In this document: positions 55,699 through 64,000 of the stretch, in pieces
How the letters are laid out: the number at the start of each line of letters is the position of its first letter
Numbering within the stretch: the stretch's first letter is position 1
DNA from: Alicyclobacillus hesperidum
Lineage (GTDB): Bacteria; Bacillota; Bacilli; Alicyclobacillales; Alicyclobacillaceae
DNA length: 64,000 bases
NCBI RefSeq assembly: GCF_900107035.1
Contig: NZ_FNOJ01000001.1
Span: 1-64,000, forward strand
Reading direction: 5' to 3'
Made by a program: the position numbers and the translations under genes
The notes under the pieces: model-generated
Told to the model about the DNA's origin: nothing
What the model saw: the letters and a program-made list of their open reading frames with translations, nothing else
Databases searched by the model: none

Positions 55699-56580
55699 TC
55701 ACCCATTATACTGATACTGTTGTGTGGAATTCAAAGTCGATGACCCGACGGCACTTTCCACAATCGAGGCTACTTGCTGATAGTCTCCCGTGTTGAAACC
55801 GGATAACGCCGTATGCAAGTCGTGCGCCTCGGCGAGAACCGTCTGTAAGTTGGCCGAATTCAGATCGGTCAACTTCACCGGTACCCCCACTTGTTGCGCG
55901 AGTAAGTATGTGGCATATTGCCCGGGCGATACGTGCGCAGCTTGGGCCTGTGCCCACACAGATTTGGGTACATCCATATGGTACACATTCCCCGGATCAC
56001 GCCTACCCAATGCCGTATGGATGGCCGATATGACTTCTTCATCCACCGCATGCACATCGGCACTCTGCGCAACAGAGGCCGTTGTCACAACAATGCTGTC
56101 ATTGCGGGGCAACGCCTGTGTTTGTGCGAGCTTCCTGACCACTTCGTCCACGGCCGATGTAAGCCGCAAACCTTTTACTGGGACAGCCGAGAGAACCTTT
56201 TGTCCCTCTGAGTTGAGCCCACGCGCCGACACAACGCGCATTTGCGCATCGACGGCGAAGCTCACTTGGCCGTTTGCGTCCAAAGATACCAACGCATAGT
56301 CGGAGCGATGGGATATTGCGCCGACCATCAGCCCTCCAATGAGTACACAGCACGCCACAACAGCCGCCAAGCCCGTCGTTCGCCAGCGTCGACCGCTGTT
56401 GCCTAGGTTGCGCAAGGCACGAGCGTATCGGTGCTCTCGCGACGCCACCGAGCACAATTCGCCAACCTGTGCACCCTCCCTCACGCGGATGCGTCGAAAG
56501 CTGCCGTCGCGCATGAAAACAACTGCACAATCTCCGTCAAGCGATAAGATAACGGCCTCTTCCTCATCCCTTCTCCGCAT
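55699..56580 (-). CDS. Anti-sigma-I factor RsgI-like protein
   Basis: A 293-residue single-pass membrane anti-sigma factor that binds SigI. The N-terminal RsgI domain (about 1-55: AVILSLDGDCAVVFMRDGSF, VREGAQVGEL) is cytosolic. One membrane span (TTGLAAVVACCVLIGGLMVG) is near residues 68-88. Next comes an extracytoplasmic domain of about 200 residues beginning YALVSLDANGQVSFAVDAQM, resembling the RsgI periplasmic segment. No carbohydrate-binding or peptidase module follows, unlike clostridial RsgI proteins. It starts five bases before the sigI stop is left behind (GCG-TGA-CATC-ATG), so it is coupled to sigI. Confidence 0.85.
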   Translation of the reverse strand: MRRRDEEEAVILSLDGDCAVVFMRDGSFRRIRVREGAQVGELCSVASREHRYARALRNLGNSGRRWRTTGLAAVVACCVLIGGLMVGAISHRSDYALVSLDANGQVSFAVDAQMRVVSARGLNSEGQKVLSAVPVKGLRLTSAVDEVVRKLAQTQALPRNDSIVVTTASVAQSADVHAVDEEVISAIHTALGRRDPGNVYHMDVPKSVWAQAQAAHVSPGQYATYLLAQQVGVPVKLTDLNSANLQTVLAEAHDLHTALSGFNTGDYQQVASIVESAVGSSTLNSTQQYQYNG

Positions 56581-56584
56581 GATG

Positions 56585-57346
56585 TCACGCCCCTTCCGCA
56601 TTCATCAAGAAGGATTTGAGCAGTGGAAAATCACCCGCAAGTAAGATGACGATGGCTAAAATATATTTGCGCTGCCTCTCCAGCGTCTTTCGCGACACGT
56701 TGACCCGATCCTCCAGCGCTTTTAACGGAAGTGCACGCCTGCGTTCGACAAAGGCCAGCAACTCTGCGTCCGAAGCGATGGCGCGTGCACAGGCCAATGC
56801 ATTCCGCCGTGCATCCTCGTGTTTTGGCGAAATGTCGATCAATTCGTGGAACGACAGATCAAACGCCGCCAGCCGATGCGCATACTCTTCGATTTCGAGA
56901 GCACGCATAGCCGCCTCCTGCTCTGCCTGATGAACTTCCAGCGATGAACTTACCTCCGCCCAATTGGAGACATTGTCTTCGTCGTCAATCACATCGAATT
57001 CGCTCCACGGCAATTGCTTCAACCGATGCTGATGCTGGCTTCGGAAGAAATCGATCAAACGCCTGCGGATTACCGTCTCGGCAAACGTCAAAAATGACGC
57101 TGCCTTGCCTTCCTGAAAACGATCGATCGCTTCGTTAAACGCGGACAAGCAGATACTATATTCGTCGTCAGCTTTGGGGTCGATATACCTGCGTGCCGTC
57201 TGTGCCGCAATCCGCAGAATAAAAGGAATGTACATCGCAATGAGCTCATTGCGCGCACTCGCATTCCCGGATTTTGCACCGTGGAGCAATCGGGCTAACT
57301 CGTTCCGTTCCTCGATACGACGCCCCCGAAACGGCAAAACGCCCAC
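56585..57346 (-). CDS. sigI: RNA polymerase sigma factor SigI
   Basis: A 253-residue sigma-70-family factor of the SigI type, which in Bacillus responds to heat and envelope stress. Region 2 contains EYSICLSAFNEAIDRF and FLTFAETVIRRRLIDFFR. The C-terminal DNA-binding segment is LPLKALEDRVNVSRKTLERQRKYI near residue 225. The start is GTG 57346 with GAGAGGTGG upstream. It is followed immediately by rsgI. An ACCCCC/CGAA pair lies upstream, consistent with autoregulation. Confidence 0.9.
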   Translation of the reverse strand: MGVLPFRGRRIEERNELARLLHGAKSGNASARNELIAMYIPFILRIAAQTARRYIDPKADDEYSICLSAFNEAIDRFQEGKAASFLTFAETVIRRRLIDFFRSQHQHRLKQLPWSEFDVIDDEDNVSNWAEVSSSLEVHQAEQEAAMRALEIEEYAHRLAAFDLSFHELIDISPKHEDARRNALACARAIASDAELLAFVERRRALPLKALEDRVNVSRKTLERQRKYILAIVILLAGDFPLLKSFLMNAEGA

Positions 57347-57367
57347 GCTTCCACCTCTCTTCACGCA

Positions 57368-57396
57368 TTCGAATTCTCCGCCCCAATTGTGGGGGT
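57368..57396 (-). promoter_or_regulatory. Candidate SigI-dependent promoter and inverted repeat upstream of sigI
   Basis: On the minus strand ACCCCC (57391-57396) is followed after 19 bases by CGAA (57368-57371). These are the -35 and -10 boxes reported for SigI promoters, though this spacing is longer than I would expect. The -35 C-run also forms one arm of an inverted repeat with GGGG (CCCCAATTGTGGGG on the plus strand). Confidence 0.45.
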
Positions 57397-57459
57397 ACGT
57401 CCGAGTGTCGTTCAGACAACCGGGCCACTATCGCACAGATGCTTCAGACTCTTTCACGA

Positions 57460-58452
57460 TCATGGCATCTTTCTGCCAAAATGTCGATATGCCGCCGGCA
57501 TCACCACACGTCCACGCGGCGTGCGCTTTAACAGGCCCATTTGTAGCAGATACGGTTCATAGACGTCTTCAATCGTGCTTGCTTCCTCACCTACAGCCGC
57601 CGCCAGCGTTTCGAGCCCAACGGGTCCCCCGCCAAACTTGTCGATGGCGGTCATCACGATCCGCTCGTCGGTCGCATCGAGCCCCAAAGCGTCGACCTTT
57701 AACCGCGATAACGCCATGCCTGCCAAACGCTCATCAACGGTGGTCCAGCCGGAAACCTGCGCGATATCTCGCACCCGCTTAAGCAACCGATTGGCAATGC
57801 GAGGCGTGCCGCGCGCTCTGCGGGCCACCTCAATACACGCCTCTTTCGTCAAAGCAACCTGCAGGATCTCAGCGCTGCGCGCCACGATGTACGCCAACTC
57901 CTCGACTGGGTAATAATCAAGATGCAGCATCACACCAAATCGATCGCGCAGCGGCGCCGATAAAAGCCCAGCTCGCGTCGTCGCACCGACCAACGTAAAC
58001 GGAGGCAAATCCAGACGCACTGATCGCGCAGACGGCCCTTTTCCGATCACGATATCAATAGAAAAGTCCTCCATGGCTGGATACAGCACTTCTTCGACAG
58101 TTCGCGACAGGCGGTGAATTTCGTCGATGAACAGGACGTCACCCGGTTGCAGATTCGTCAAAATCGCCGCAAGATCACCTGCTCGCTCTATGGCGGGTCC
58201 CGAGGTCACGCGGATGTGGACGCCCAGTTCATTGGCGATGATCATCGCGAGCGACGTCTTACCAAGCCCTGGAGGACCATACAACAGAACGTGATCCAAT
58301 GACTCGCCGCGCTCCCGTGCAGCTTGAATAAAAATTTGCAAATTTTCCTTGACTGCCCTTTGACCGATGTAATCGTCGAGAAAACGCGGCCGAATCGAGT
58401 CAAGTGTCATGTCTTCGCGGCTCCACTCTGCGGACACAACGCGATCCTCCAT
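57460..58452 (-). CDS. ruvB: Holliday junction branch-migration helicase RuvB
   Basis: A 330-residue AAA+ ATPase driving Holliday junction branch migration with RuvA. Walker [15 protein letters not shown], Walker [12 protein letters not shown], sensor [18 protein letters not shown], and a C-terminal winged helix ending [16 protein letters not shown]. The ATG at 58452 has GAAGGAGGGGG upstream. Third gene of ruvC-ruvA-ruvB. Confidence 0.97.
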   Translation of the reverse strand: MEDRVVSAEWSREDMTLDSIRPRFLDDYIGQRAVKENLQIFIQAARERGESLDHVLLYGPPGLGKTSLAMIIANELGVHIRVTSGPAIERAGDLAAILTNLQPGDVLFIDEIHRLSRTVEEVLYPAMEDFSIDIVIGKGPSARSVRLDLPPFTLVGATTRAGLLSAPLRDRFGVMLHLDYYPVEELAYIVARSAEILQVALTKEACIEVARRARGTPRIANRLLKRVRDIAQVSGWTTVDERLAGMALSRLKVDALGLDATDERIVMTAIDKFGGGPVGLETLAAAVGEEASTIEDVYEPYLLQMGLLKRTPRGRVVMPAAYRHFGRKMP

Positions 58453-58508
58453 GCACTCCCCCTCCTTCTCGCAAATGTCGTCCCATGTTCTCTATTCACG
58501 AGCCGACG

Positions 58509-59123
58509 TCAAACGCGGCTACTCTGTTGCGCATACAGCCACGCCAGCGCGGTCTTCACCGTATCCTCAACCGTCTCACCAGGACGGCGTTCAATGGCCG
58601 CAATAGCCTGTTCCGCCTCGCGCGGTCTGTAACCCAAGGCGACGAGTGTAGCGATCACGTCGTCCACGTTGTCGTTTTCGGGAACGTTAGACAATTCTGT
58701 GGCCATCGGCTGGATAAGCGCCAGGTCGGCCAATTTATCTTTTAAATCGAGCACCATGCGCTGTGCCGTCTTTTTCCCGATACCGGGAAGAGTGCATAAG
58801 TAACTTGTGTCTTCCGACTGCACTGCGGCGACAAGAGACGGAACGCTGGCCGCTCCTATGATCTGTAAGGCTAGGCGTGGGCCAATTCCGGAGACGACGA
58901 GCAACCTCTCAAAGAGCGTTCGCTCTTCAGCCGTCGCAAACCCGTATAAGACGATGCCGTCTTCCCGCACGTGCTGGTAGGTATATAGGTAAGCCTGTGC
59001 CCCAATGGGATACTGTGCCAAGGCACCATCCGCGACATGAACGCGATAACCGACATCGTGGACGTCGAGATCGAGAAAGCCTGGACCGTGATGCACCACC
59101 AGCCCCCGTAAAAACGCGATCAT
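58509..59123 (-). CDS. ruvA: Holliday junction-binding protein RuvA
   Basis: A 204-residue tetrameric protein binding four-way junctions and loading RuvB. Domain I starts [21 protein letters not shown]; two helix-hairpin-helix motifs follow ([36 protein letters not shown]); domain III is at the C-terminus ([20 protein letters not shown]). The ATG overlaps the ruvC stop (ATGA), with GGAGGGGAGG upstream. Confidence 0.96.
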   Translation of the reverse strand: MIAFLRGLVVHHGPGFLDLDVHDVGYRVHVADGALAQYPIGAQAYLYTYQHVREDGIVLYGFATAEERTLFERLLVVSGIGPRLALQIIGAASVPSLVAAVQSEDTSYLCTLPGIGKKTAQRMVLDLKDKLADLALIQPMATELSNVPENDNVDDVIATLVALGYRPREAEQAIAAIERRPGETVEDTVKTALAWLYAQQSSRV

Positions 59124-59671
59124 CGTCCTCCCCTCCGTTCCCAATGCCAGCCCGTGCTCTTCCGCTCGCGTACAGCATCTCCGAAACGGGCGATGGGTCC
59201 TGTGTGCGCATGTGCGATGGCGACAGCGAGCGCATCCGCCGCGTCGTCTGGCTTTGGAATGGCAGACAACGACAACAAAATCTTGACCATTTGTTGCACC
59301 TGCTGCTTATCCGCGCGACCGAACCCGGTGACGGCTTGCTTCACTTGCATCGGCGTGTACTCAAAGACAGCCAAATCTGCGTTGGCGCCTGCCAACAAGG
59401 CCACACCACGCGCCTGCCCGACTGTAAATGCCGTTGTTGTGTTGCGGTTAAAAAACAGTTCTTCCACCGCCAATACATGTGGCCGATATGCGTCGATAAG
59501 AACTGTCAACTCTTGATAGATTTGCTGTAAGCGCTGTGGCAGCGGTACATGTGACGGTGTTTCCACGCACCCGTACACAATCTGACGAAGTTTGCCGCCC
59601 GCACGTTCGATGACACCGTAACCAAGCCGTGCGAGGCCCGGATCAATCCCCATGATGCGCTCTGCATCCAC
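59120..59671 (-). CDS. ruvC: Crossover junction endodeoxyribonuclease RuvC
   Basis: A 183-residue resolvase that cuts Holliday junctions. The four acidic active-site residues are visible: Asp10 ([14 protein letters not shown]), Glu70 (AVEELFF), Asp143 and Asp146 ([14 protein letters not shown]). I prefer GTG 59671 at seven bases after AGGAGG; an ATG two codons earlier abuts that site. B. subtilis uses RecU and has no ruvC; its presence here agrees with Alicyclobacillus/Clostridia-type gene sets. Confidence 0.96.
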   Translation of the reverse strand: MDAERIMGIDPGLARLGYGVIERAGGKLRQIVYGCVETPSHVPLPQRLQQIYQELTVLIDAYRPHVLAVEELFFNRNTTTAFTVGQARGVALLAGANADLAVFEYTPMQVKQAVTGFGRADKQQVQQMVKILLSLSAIPKPDDAADALAVAIAHAHTGPIARFGDAVRERKSTGWHWERRGGR

Positions 59672-59755
59672 CCGCATGCCTCCTCTTGTTCGTTTAGACA
59701 TTCGTCGCTTCTCGCAGATCTCCTACCCCATGTGCGAGTGAAAAAAGTTCTAGTA

Positions 59756-59787
59756 CGAATAAAAAGGGAGCGTTGTGTGACGCTCCC
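59756..59787 (-). terminator. Rho-independent terminator of the bofC-position gene
   Basis: On the minus strand GGGAGCGT-CACACA-ACGCTCCC, an eight-base perfect stem, is followed by TTTTTATT. It lies 18 bases after the stop codon at 59805 and isolates ruvCAB from upstream transcription. Confidence 0.88.
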
Positions 59788-59804
59788 AGACGATGACCTT
59801 CCAT

Positions 59805-60185
59805 TTATATCGCCAATTCGCGCTGCTCTCCGTCTTGCGCCGCATGGCGTTCATAAACAGGTTCCATAAAGTACCACGACAAAGGTACATTTAACCGCCA
59901 AGCTGGATGTTCCGCAACAAACGCAACAATGGCATCGTCGCGCACGCCATGTTCTTCCCAAGCAACCGTGCCTTCGTCACTTTCTGTCACAAACAGCGCA
60001 CTGTGCAGGTGTCTTTGCGCGTGCAACGGCACATCGCGCTGACCAAAGTCGGTCAGCGACGGGGTATCAGCCCGTACCACAGCCGGTGCGGCAACACTCC
60101 ATATCACCGGGAATAAAACGGCTAACGTATAAGCACACGTATTTGCGATCCGGCGGCGCTTGTGAGCCTGGCGTCTGGTGGTCAA
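59805..60185 (-). CDS. Small secreted protein at the bofC position, unknown (possibly BofC-like)
   Basis: A 126-residue protein with a basic N-terminus (TTRRQAHKRRRI) and a hydrophobic stretch (YTLAVLFPVIWSVAAPAVV) ending in VRA-D, a likely signal peptide. The roughly 80-residue mature part has the segment VAWEEHGVRDDAIVAFVAEH followed by WRL, recalling a similar block in the forespore protein BofC. B. subtilis bofC also sits beside ruvA. The match is short, so homology is unproven. The TTG at 60185 follows GAGAGGTGA; an ATG 11 codons upstream has GAGGAGC too close to it. It ends in a strong terminator. Confidence 0.55.
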   Translation of the reverse strand: MTTRRQAHKRRRIANTCAYTLAVLFPVIWSVAAPAVVRADTPSLTDFGQRDVPLHAQRHLHSALFVTESDEGTVAWEEHGVRDDAIVAFVAEHPAWRLNVPLSWYFMEPVYERHAAQDGEQRELAI

Positions 60186-60264
60186 AGCCCTCACCTCTCC
60201 GGCTGTTTGCACAGCCATTGCTCCTCGCCGTTAATGTGTGCGTCAGTAAACAAGTTATGCAAGA

Positions 60265-61005
60265 TTAGTCCGTTTCCTCTTCGTCGCCCATCTTGACGTT
60301 TGTGTACACGGTCTGCACGTCATCACAGTCCTCCAAGGCTTCGACAAGTTCATAGACCTCTTCCAACGCCTCGTCCGACAATTCGATTTTCGTCGCAGGT
60401 TCATACACAAGCTCGGCATCGTCGTATTTCACGCCAGCCTCCTCGAGCGCCACACGCACCTGCTTAAAATCTTCGGGTGCGGTCACGACAACGAACGCGT
60501 TCTCCTGCTCGATCACGTCTTCGGCGCCAGCTTCCAGCGCGAGCATCATCAGTTCGTCCCCCTCAACGCCCGCTTTTGGCACCTCAATTTGGCCCTGGCG
60601 TTTAAACATCCAGGCAACAGCGCCTGATTCCGCCAAACTGCCGCCCCGTTTGCGAAAAATATGGCGAACCTCGGCCGCCGTGCGATTTCGGTTATCCGTG
60701 ACGATCTCGATCAGCAAGGCAACCCCGTGAGGTCCATAGCCCTCGTACAGAAGTTCCTCGTACGTCACGCCCTCCAAGGTCCCAGTCGCCTTCGCAATGG
60801 TACGCGAGATGTTTTCGGCCGGAAGATTATTCGCCTTGGCCCGCTCAATCGCGACTTTCAAGCGAAAATTGGTGTCCGGATTGCCGCCGCCCTCGCGCGC
60901 CGCTTGGTAAATATCCTTAGAGAGTTTGGTAAAAAGCTGGCCGCGAATTGCGTCCTGCTTGCCTTTACGTCGCTGTATGTTATGCCACTTCGAATGTCCT
61001 GACAT
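60265..61005 (-). CDS. yebC: YebC/PmpR-family regulator
   Basis: A 246-residue protein of the YebC/TACO1 family. Members act as transcriptional regulators or, as shown for some bacterial and mitochondrial proteins, help translation of proline-rich stretches. MSGHSKWHNIQRRKGKQDA is the diagnostic N-terminus; RGGSLAESGAVAWMF and YEGYGPHGVALLIE are conserved. The ATG at 61005 has AAAGGGTGAG upstream. It starts 21 bases after nadE and likely shares its transcript. B. subtilis homologue yrbC lies in the same region. Confidence 0.95.
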   Translation of the reverse strand: MSGHSKWHNIQRRKGKQDAIRGQLFTKLSKDIYQAAREGGGNPDTNFRLKVAIERAKANNLPAENISRTIAKATGTLEGVTYEELLYEGYGPHGVALLIEIVTDNRNRTAAEVRHIFRKRGGSLAESGAVAWMFKRQGQIEVPKAGVEGDELMMLALEAGAEDVIEQENAFVVVTAPEDFKQVRVALEEAGVKYDDAELVYEPATKIELSDEALEEVYELVEALEDCDDVQTVYTNVKMGDEEETD

Positions 61006-61026
61006 GCTACTCACCCTTTTGCGAAA

Positions 61027-61878
61027 TCAATGTCCCCAATCGCGGAGATAGCGAAAATCGATACCAATCGTGCGCCCCGAAAGCTTCGCGATGATAGGCG
61101 GCTTACGCTTGTATTGATTGCGCGCAACGCGCTGAACGATATGGCGCACGAGCGATGCGTCGTAGCCGCGCTCGATGATTTCATCGGGCGTCAAACGGAG
61201 ATCGACCCACTGATACAGAATCTCGTCTGCATCGTCGTAGGTAAAACCGAGCTCTTTTTCATCCGTTTGATCTGCCCACAAATCGGCGCTCGGCGCCTTC
61301 TTCAGAATGCTTTGCGGGACACCGACATATGCGGATAACTGGCGAACCTGACACTTGTATAGATCACCAATCGGATTGAGCGCGCTCGCCATATCGCCAA
61401 ACTGAGTACCGTAGCCAAGCAACAGCTCCGTTTTATTGCTCGTACCGACAACGAGTGCATTCATCGCTGCAGACAAGTCGTACAAGGTCACCATCCGCTC
61501 GCGCGCCATGCGGTTACCCCGTCGTAAGGGCGACGCCTGTTCACCCAACAGCTTGTCCATCTGTTCAAAATAGGCGTCGACCGGCCCTGTGATTTCCACC
61601 ACCGTATGCGGAATGTCGAGATCGCGCACAACTTCCATGGCATCCGCGAGGCTGGAGGGGCTGCTGCTGCGATACGGCATGAGCACGGCGTGCACGTGTT
61701 CGCGGCCAAGGGCACGCGTGGCAAGATACGCGGAAAGGGCTGAGTCGATCCCGCCCGACAAGCCGAATACGACGCGCTCAAAGCCCACTTTGCGCACCTC
61801 GTCGCGCAAAAACCCTTCCAGCACCGATGTGGTCAATTCTTCACGCAAACGCAATGCCTGTTCAATGTCCGGGCGCAC
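61027..61878 (-). CDS. nadE: NAD+ synthetase domain protein (NadE)
   Basis: A 283-residue synthetase domain that amidates deamido-NAD to NAD with ATP. The P-loop of N-type ATP-pyrophosphatases is Ser41-Gly-Gly-Ile-Asp-Ser46. [21 protein letters not shown] and [19 protein letters not shown] are diagnostic NadE blocks. The GTG at 61878 has GAGGGGGG upstream and overlaps the preceding nitrilase-fold gene by 17 bases, so ammonia may be channelled from that protein. Alone it looks like an ammonia-dependent NadE. Confidence 0.94.
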   Translation of the reverse strand: MRPDIEQALRLREELTTSVLEGFLRDEVRKVGFERVVFGLSGGIDSALSAYLATRALGREHVHAVLMPYRSSSPSSLADAMEVVRDLDIPHTVVEITGPVDAYFEQMDKLLGEQASPLRRGNRMARERMVTLYDLSAAMNALVVGTSNKTELLLGYGTQFGDMASALNPIGDLYKCQVRQLSAYVGVPQSILKKAPSADLWADQTDEKELGFTYDDADEILYQWVDLRLTPDEIIERGYDASLVRHIVQRVARNQYKRKPPIIAKLSGRTIGIDFRYLRDWGH

Positions 61879-62737
61879 CGAAATCCCCCCTCTGCAACAA
61901 GGCTTGGAGCTGCGAAGCCACCAAATGGACGCGTTCGTCGCGGACCAGTGGCGTCGTATAACGCGTACGACGCGTCAAGCGGCGGTCGATCTCGGCGACG
62001 ATCAATTCGCTCTCACCGGTTCCGGCCTCGACCAACCAACTGCCATTGGGTGCGACAATCCCGCTCCCACCATAAAAGTGCACGCCGTCCTCGTAGCCGA
62101 CGCGGTTGGCAAAGACGATGTGCACGCCAAGCAACTGTGCATACATCTGCAACAGATGCCGCCAGAACGCATGCGAACCAAATTCCGCTGCCGCCATCGT
62201 ATTTCGCCATGGACTTGAAGCTGGTACCAAGAGAAGCGTCGCCTTCTGCATCGCAAGCAGGTATGGTGCAGACAGGTGCCACGCGTCTTCGCAGATCAGG
62301 ACGCCGAGCGTCCCGAGCGAACTTTTCCATACGTCAAACCGGTCGCCAGGTGCAAAATACCTGCGCTCGTCGAACATACCATACGTCGGCAGGTACACTT
62401 TACGATGCTTATGTACAACTTCGCCTTTTGAAGCGTAAAGTGCCGTCACGTAGAATCGGTGATCGTCCGTTTCTTCCACAAAAGAAAATAAGACGTCGAT
62501 CTCCTTACTCATGTCGACAATGGATTGAATTTCCGGACTCGCCGCCGAGCGAGCCACCTCCAACGTCAAATCCTGTGTCTGGTACCCGGTCAGTCCGAGC
62601 TCCGGAAACACAATCAAATGAGCACCCTGCGCCGACGCCTCGCGTATGTATTCGTGATGACGCTCTAAATTCGCGCCAATATCGCCCAATTTGGGCGCCA
62701 TCTGCGCGATCGCCACGCGTTGTATGTCGAAAGCCAC
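61862..62737 (-). CDS. Carbon-nitrogen hydrolase (nitrilase fold), likely glutaminase partner of NadE
   Basis: A 291-residue nitrilase-superfamily protein with the complete Glu-Lys-Cys triad: Glu46 (FPELGLTGY), Lys113 (HRKVYLP) and Cys149 (LICEDAWH). That sequence pattern is the one found in the N-terminal glutaminase domain of long, glutamine-dependent NAD synthetases; here it is a separate gene overlapping nadE by 17 bases. The GTG at 62737 is seven bases from GGGGG; ATG 62743 is the alternative. A substrate other than glutamine cannot be excluded. Confidence 0.88.
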   Translation of the reverse strand: MAFDIQRVAIAQMAPKLGDIGANLERHHEYIREASAQGAHLIVFPELGLTGYQTQDLTLEVARSAASPEIQSIVDMSKEIDVLFSFVEETDDHRFYVTALYASKGEVVHKHRKVYLPTYGMFDERRYFAPGDRFDVWKSSLGTLGVLICEDAWHLSAPYLLAMQKATLLLVPASSPWRNTMAAAEFGSHAFWRHLLQMYAQLLGVHIVFANRVGYEDGVHFYGGSGIVAPNGSWLVEAGTGESELIVAEIDRRLTRRTRYTTPLVRDERVHLVASQLQALLQRGDFGAPGH

Positions 62738-62808
62738 GGCCATTCCCCCAGTACCGTTGATACCCAAACAGTATACATGCGCTGGCTGACAAACGGAAGA
62801 AAGGCGCA

Positions 62809-62836
62809 GGCTCGAGGCGCCATCACGCCTCGAGCC
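62809..62836 (-). terminator. Terminator overlapping the stop of the CotS-like gene
   Basis: An 11-base perfect inverted repeat, GGCTCGAGGCG and CGCCTCGAGCC, with a six-base loop that contains the stop codon TGA (62823-62825). On the minus strand GCGCCTTTCTT follows, a modest T-rich tail. Confidence 0.65.
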
Positions 62837-63815
62837 GCAGTTTGGCGAGCACAGCCTTATTCAACTCGGATCGCCGCCGCTCGCACGCGACCGCGTATTG
62901 CACCTTGGCAACCGCATGATGCCGCTCCTCGGCCTCGGCCTTTCCCCATTCGGCAAGGGCGCGTACCCAGATATCTGGCCATTGGGCCAAACCGAGCAAG
63001 ATCGCCAATTCATTGCGCCTTAAGGCCGCGTGCTCCGCATAGACTTCCCACATTTCCTGGTACTCAGGCACTCGAAGTTCGTTTAAGAACAGCGTATGGC
63101 TGATGAATTGCACGGGATCGGCATACATGTCGTCGTAGCCGGCGTGGTCAAAGTCGATCAAGGCGATATTTCCATCGCCATCAATCAGCACGTTGTGCGG
63201 AGCGAGATCGCGGTGGCACAAGGTCGCCCGCTGGCGCCACTGCGACCGCGTCTGTTCCAAATTTGCTCGATACAGCGCAATGGTGCGCTCTGCCCGCGCC
63301 TGCGCCTCGACTGCAAACGGCGCAAACTGTGACAACTCGCGAGCGGCTTGCGGCCATAGTTTCGCGATCGCGTTTGCCTTGACGCGCAATTTGCCGTACA
63401 GCGACCCTCGTCGCAGTGTCCGATGTTCTGGGTACCCGGCCGCTTGCACAGCCCGCTGTACCTTTGCGACGGCGGCAATTGCCCGCAGTCGTTCATCGCG
63501 GCTCGCAGTCTGAACGTGTCGTCCGGGTAGCCAAGGCTGCAAGTATCCGCGGTTGCCATCTTTGCATTCTGCGAGCATTCGCCCGTCTCGCTTGGGCAAG
63601 GGGGCGGCCGCTCGCACATCGGCGCGATCGTAAGCCTCTAAGGCTCGCGCCAGCGCCTGCAAACGTTCGTCCGTATCGCCGAAGGCCGCCTGTTTCCAGA
63701 TGTATCGCCGTCCGTCTGCCGCGACAATGCCATATACTGTACGCTTACGCACAATGCATTCGGCGCAAATGCCGTAAGCGTTCTTCGCGACTGACGCCAC
63801 ATCCGGTGCGTCCAT
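62823..63815 (-). CDS. CotS/YsxE-type spore coat kinase-like protein
   Basis: A 330-residue protein of the aminoglycoside-phosphotransferase fold as found in CotS, CotI, YutH and YsxE, spore-coat-associated proteins. The catalytic loop is LCHRDLAPHNVLID (Asp about 205) and the metal-binding DFD is in IALIDFDHAGYDD. The N-lobe contains a possible ATP lysine in YIWKQAAF. The ATG at 63815 has AGGATGAG upstream, and the stop of the acidic upstream gene lies two bases before it. In B. subtilis ysxE follows spoVID; that neighbour is not visible here beyond its last 60 codons. Confidence 0.82.
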   Translation of the reverse strand: MDAPDVASVAKNAYGICAECIVRKRTVYGIVAADGRRYIWKQAAFGDTDERLQALARALEAYDRADVRAAAPLPKRDGRMLAECKDGNRGYLQPWLPGRHVQTASRDERLRAIAAVAKVQRAVQAAGYPEHRTLRRGSLYGKLRVKANAIAKLWPQAARELSQFAPFAVEAQARAERTIALYRANLEQTRSQWRQRATLCHRDLAPHNVLIDGDGNIALIDFDHAGYDDMYADPVQFISHTLFLNELRVPEYQEMWEVYAEHAALRRNELAILLGLAQWPDIWVRALAEWGKAEAEERHHAVAKVQYAVACERRRSELNKAVLAKLRLEA

Positions 63816-63817
63816 AC

Positions 63818-64000
63818 CTACTCATCCTCGCGCAGGCGAACGGTAAAAGGCTTTGACCATCCGTCATCGTCCGTCTGTGGCACTTCGCCGTCGGCCCACG
63901 CCTTCGCTTCCTCCTGCGATGGATCAGATGGCGTTTCGTACGATCGCCACTGGTCGCCCTGAACCGAATCGATCGCACGCAAATGAGGCTCATCCGGATC
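63818..64000 (-). CDS. C-terminal end of an acidic protein of unknown function (truncated by window edge)
   Basis: The last 60 codons of a minus-strand gene, in frame to the end of the window and ending TAG two bases before the CotS-like kinase start. The segment is acidic and polar (SQEEAKAWADGEVPQTDDDG, ending TVRLREDE), like a linker or disordered tail. It is probably co-transcribed with the kinase. If the kinase is YsxE-like, this could be the tail of a spore-morphogenetic protein, but nothing in the 60 residues shows that. Confidence 0.6.
   Translation of the reverse strand, partial: DPDEPHLRAIDSVQGDQWRSYETPSDPSQEEAKAWADGEVPQTDDDGWSKPFTVRLREDE

Overview
The window is about 56% GC chromosomal DNA from a spore-forming Firmicute. 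The first 168 bases are the 5' end of a 16S rRNA gene read on the minus strand, and by eye they resemble Alicyclobacillaceae (Alicyclobacillus-like) sequence; the genus is not resolved. The gene content agrees: sporulation-linked genes (spoVB-like flippase, two YheC/YheD ATP-grasp proteins, a CotS-type kinase, possibly bofC), AddAB instead of RecBCD, SigI/RsgI, ComN, bacilliredoxin and the HemE-HemH-HemY (coproporphyrin) heme branch. GTG and TTG starts behind strong GGAGG-type ribosome binding sites are common, so many starts given here lie downstream of the longest possible reading frame.

Layout. 1-420: rRNA operon start with a boxA-like leader and two tandem promoters. 679-8048: YheC/YheD protein, queF, an rRNA m5C methyltransferase, malate dehydrogenase, 3-hydroxyacyl-CoA dehydrogenase, a short-chain dehydrogenase, two small proteins and cyclophilin. 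8125-15766: a GPH-type sugar transporter paired with a PIG-L deacetylase, aldo/keto reductase, moeA, a second YheC/YheD protein, galU, and a LysM-NlpC/P60 cell-wall hydrolase with a long, possibly riboswitch-bearing leader. 15819-23095: addBA. 23245-28695: MFS transporter, dusB, TM2 protein, D,D-carboxypeptidase, a DtxR-family regulator overlapping a fumarylacetoacetate-hydrolase-family gene, bacilliredoxin. 28895-32328: hemE-hemH-hemY. 32349-38299: an Asp-box lipoprotein, a TauE/SafE exporter, a CPA2-type antiporter and a GGDEF/EAL/GAF protein.

38337-62737 is mostly a conserved Bacillus-type housekeeping block on the minus strand: (NAD synthesis)-yebC-[bofC position]-ruvC-ruvA-ruvB-sigI-rsgI-queA-tgt-yajC, then comN-secD-secF, a CDF transporter, and recJ-apt-relA-dtd. 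spoVB and yrzE lie on the opposite strand inside it. Departures from the B. subtilis order as I recall it are the sigI-rsgI pair between queA and ruvB, and a tandem-GGDEF cyclase beside a DUF421 gene between spoVB and yrzE. 62823-64000: a CotS-like kinase and the end of an acidic, unidentified protein.

Functional threads: queuosine synthesis and insertion (queF, tgt, queA); recombination and repair (addAB, recJ, ruvABC); protein export (secD, secF, yajC); heme; and nucleotide second messengers (one (p)ppGpp enzyme and two c-di-GMP-type proteins within 16 kb). I found no CRISPR array, insertion sequence, prophage, tRNA gene or clear defence island. Nothing here is convincingly a new multi-gene system. 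The most interesting items are individual: the double-degenerate GGDEF/EAL protein, the structured leader of the NlpC/P60 gene, a split NAD synthetase, an AddB with a changed Walker A lysine, a short-chain dehydrogenase lacking its catalytic serine, and several unrecognised small proteins.
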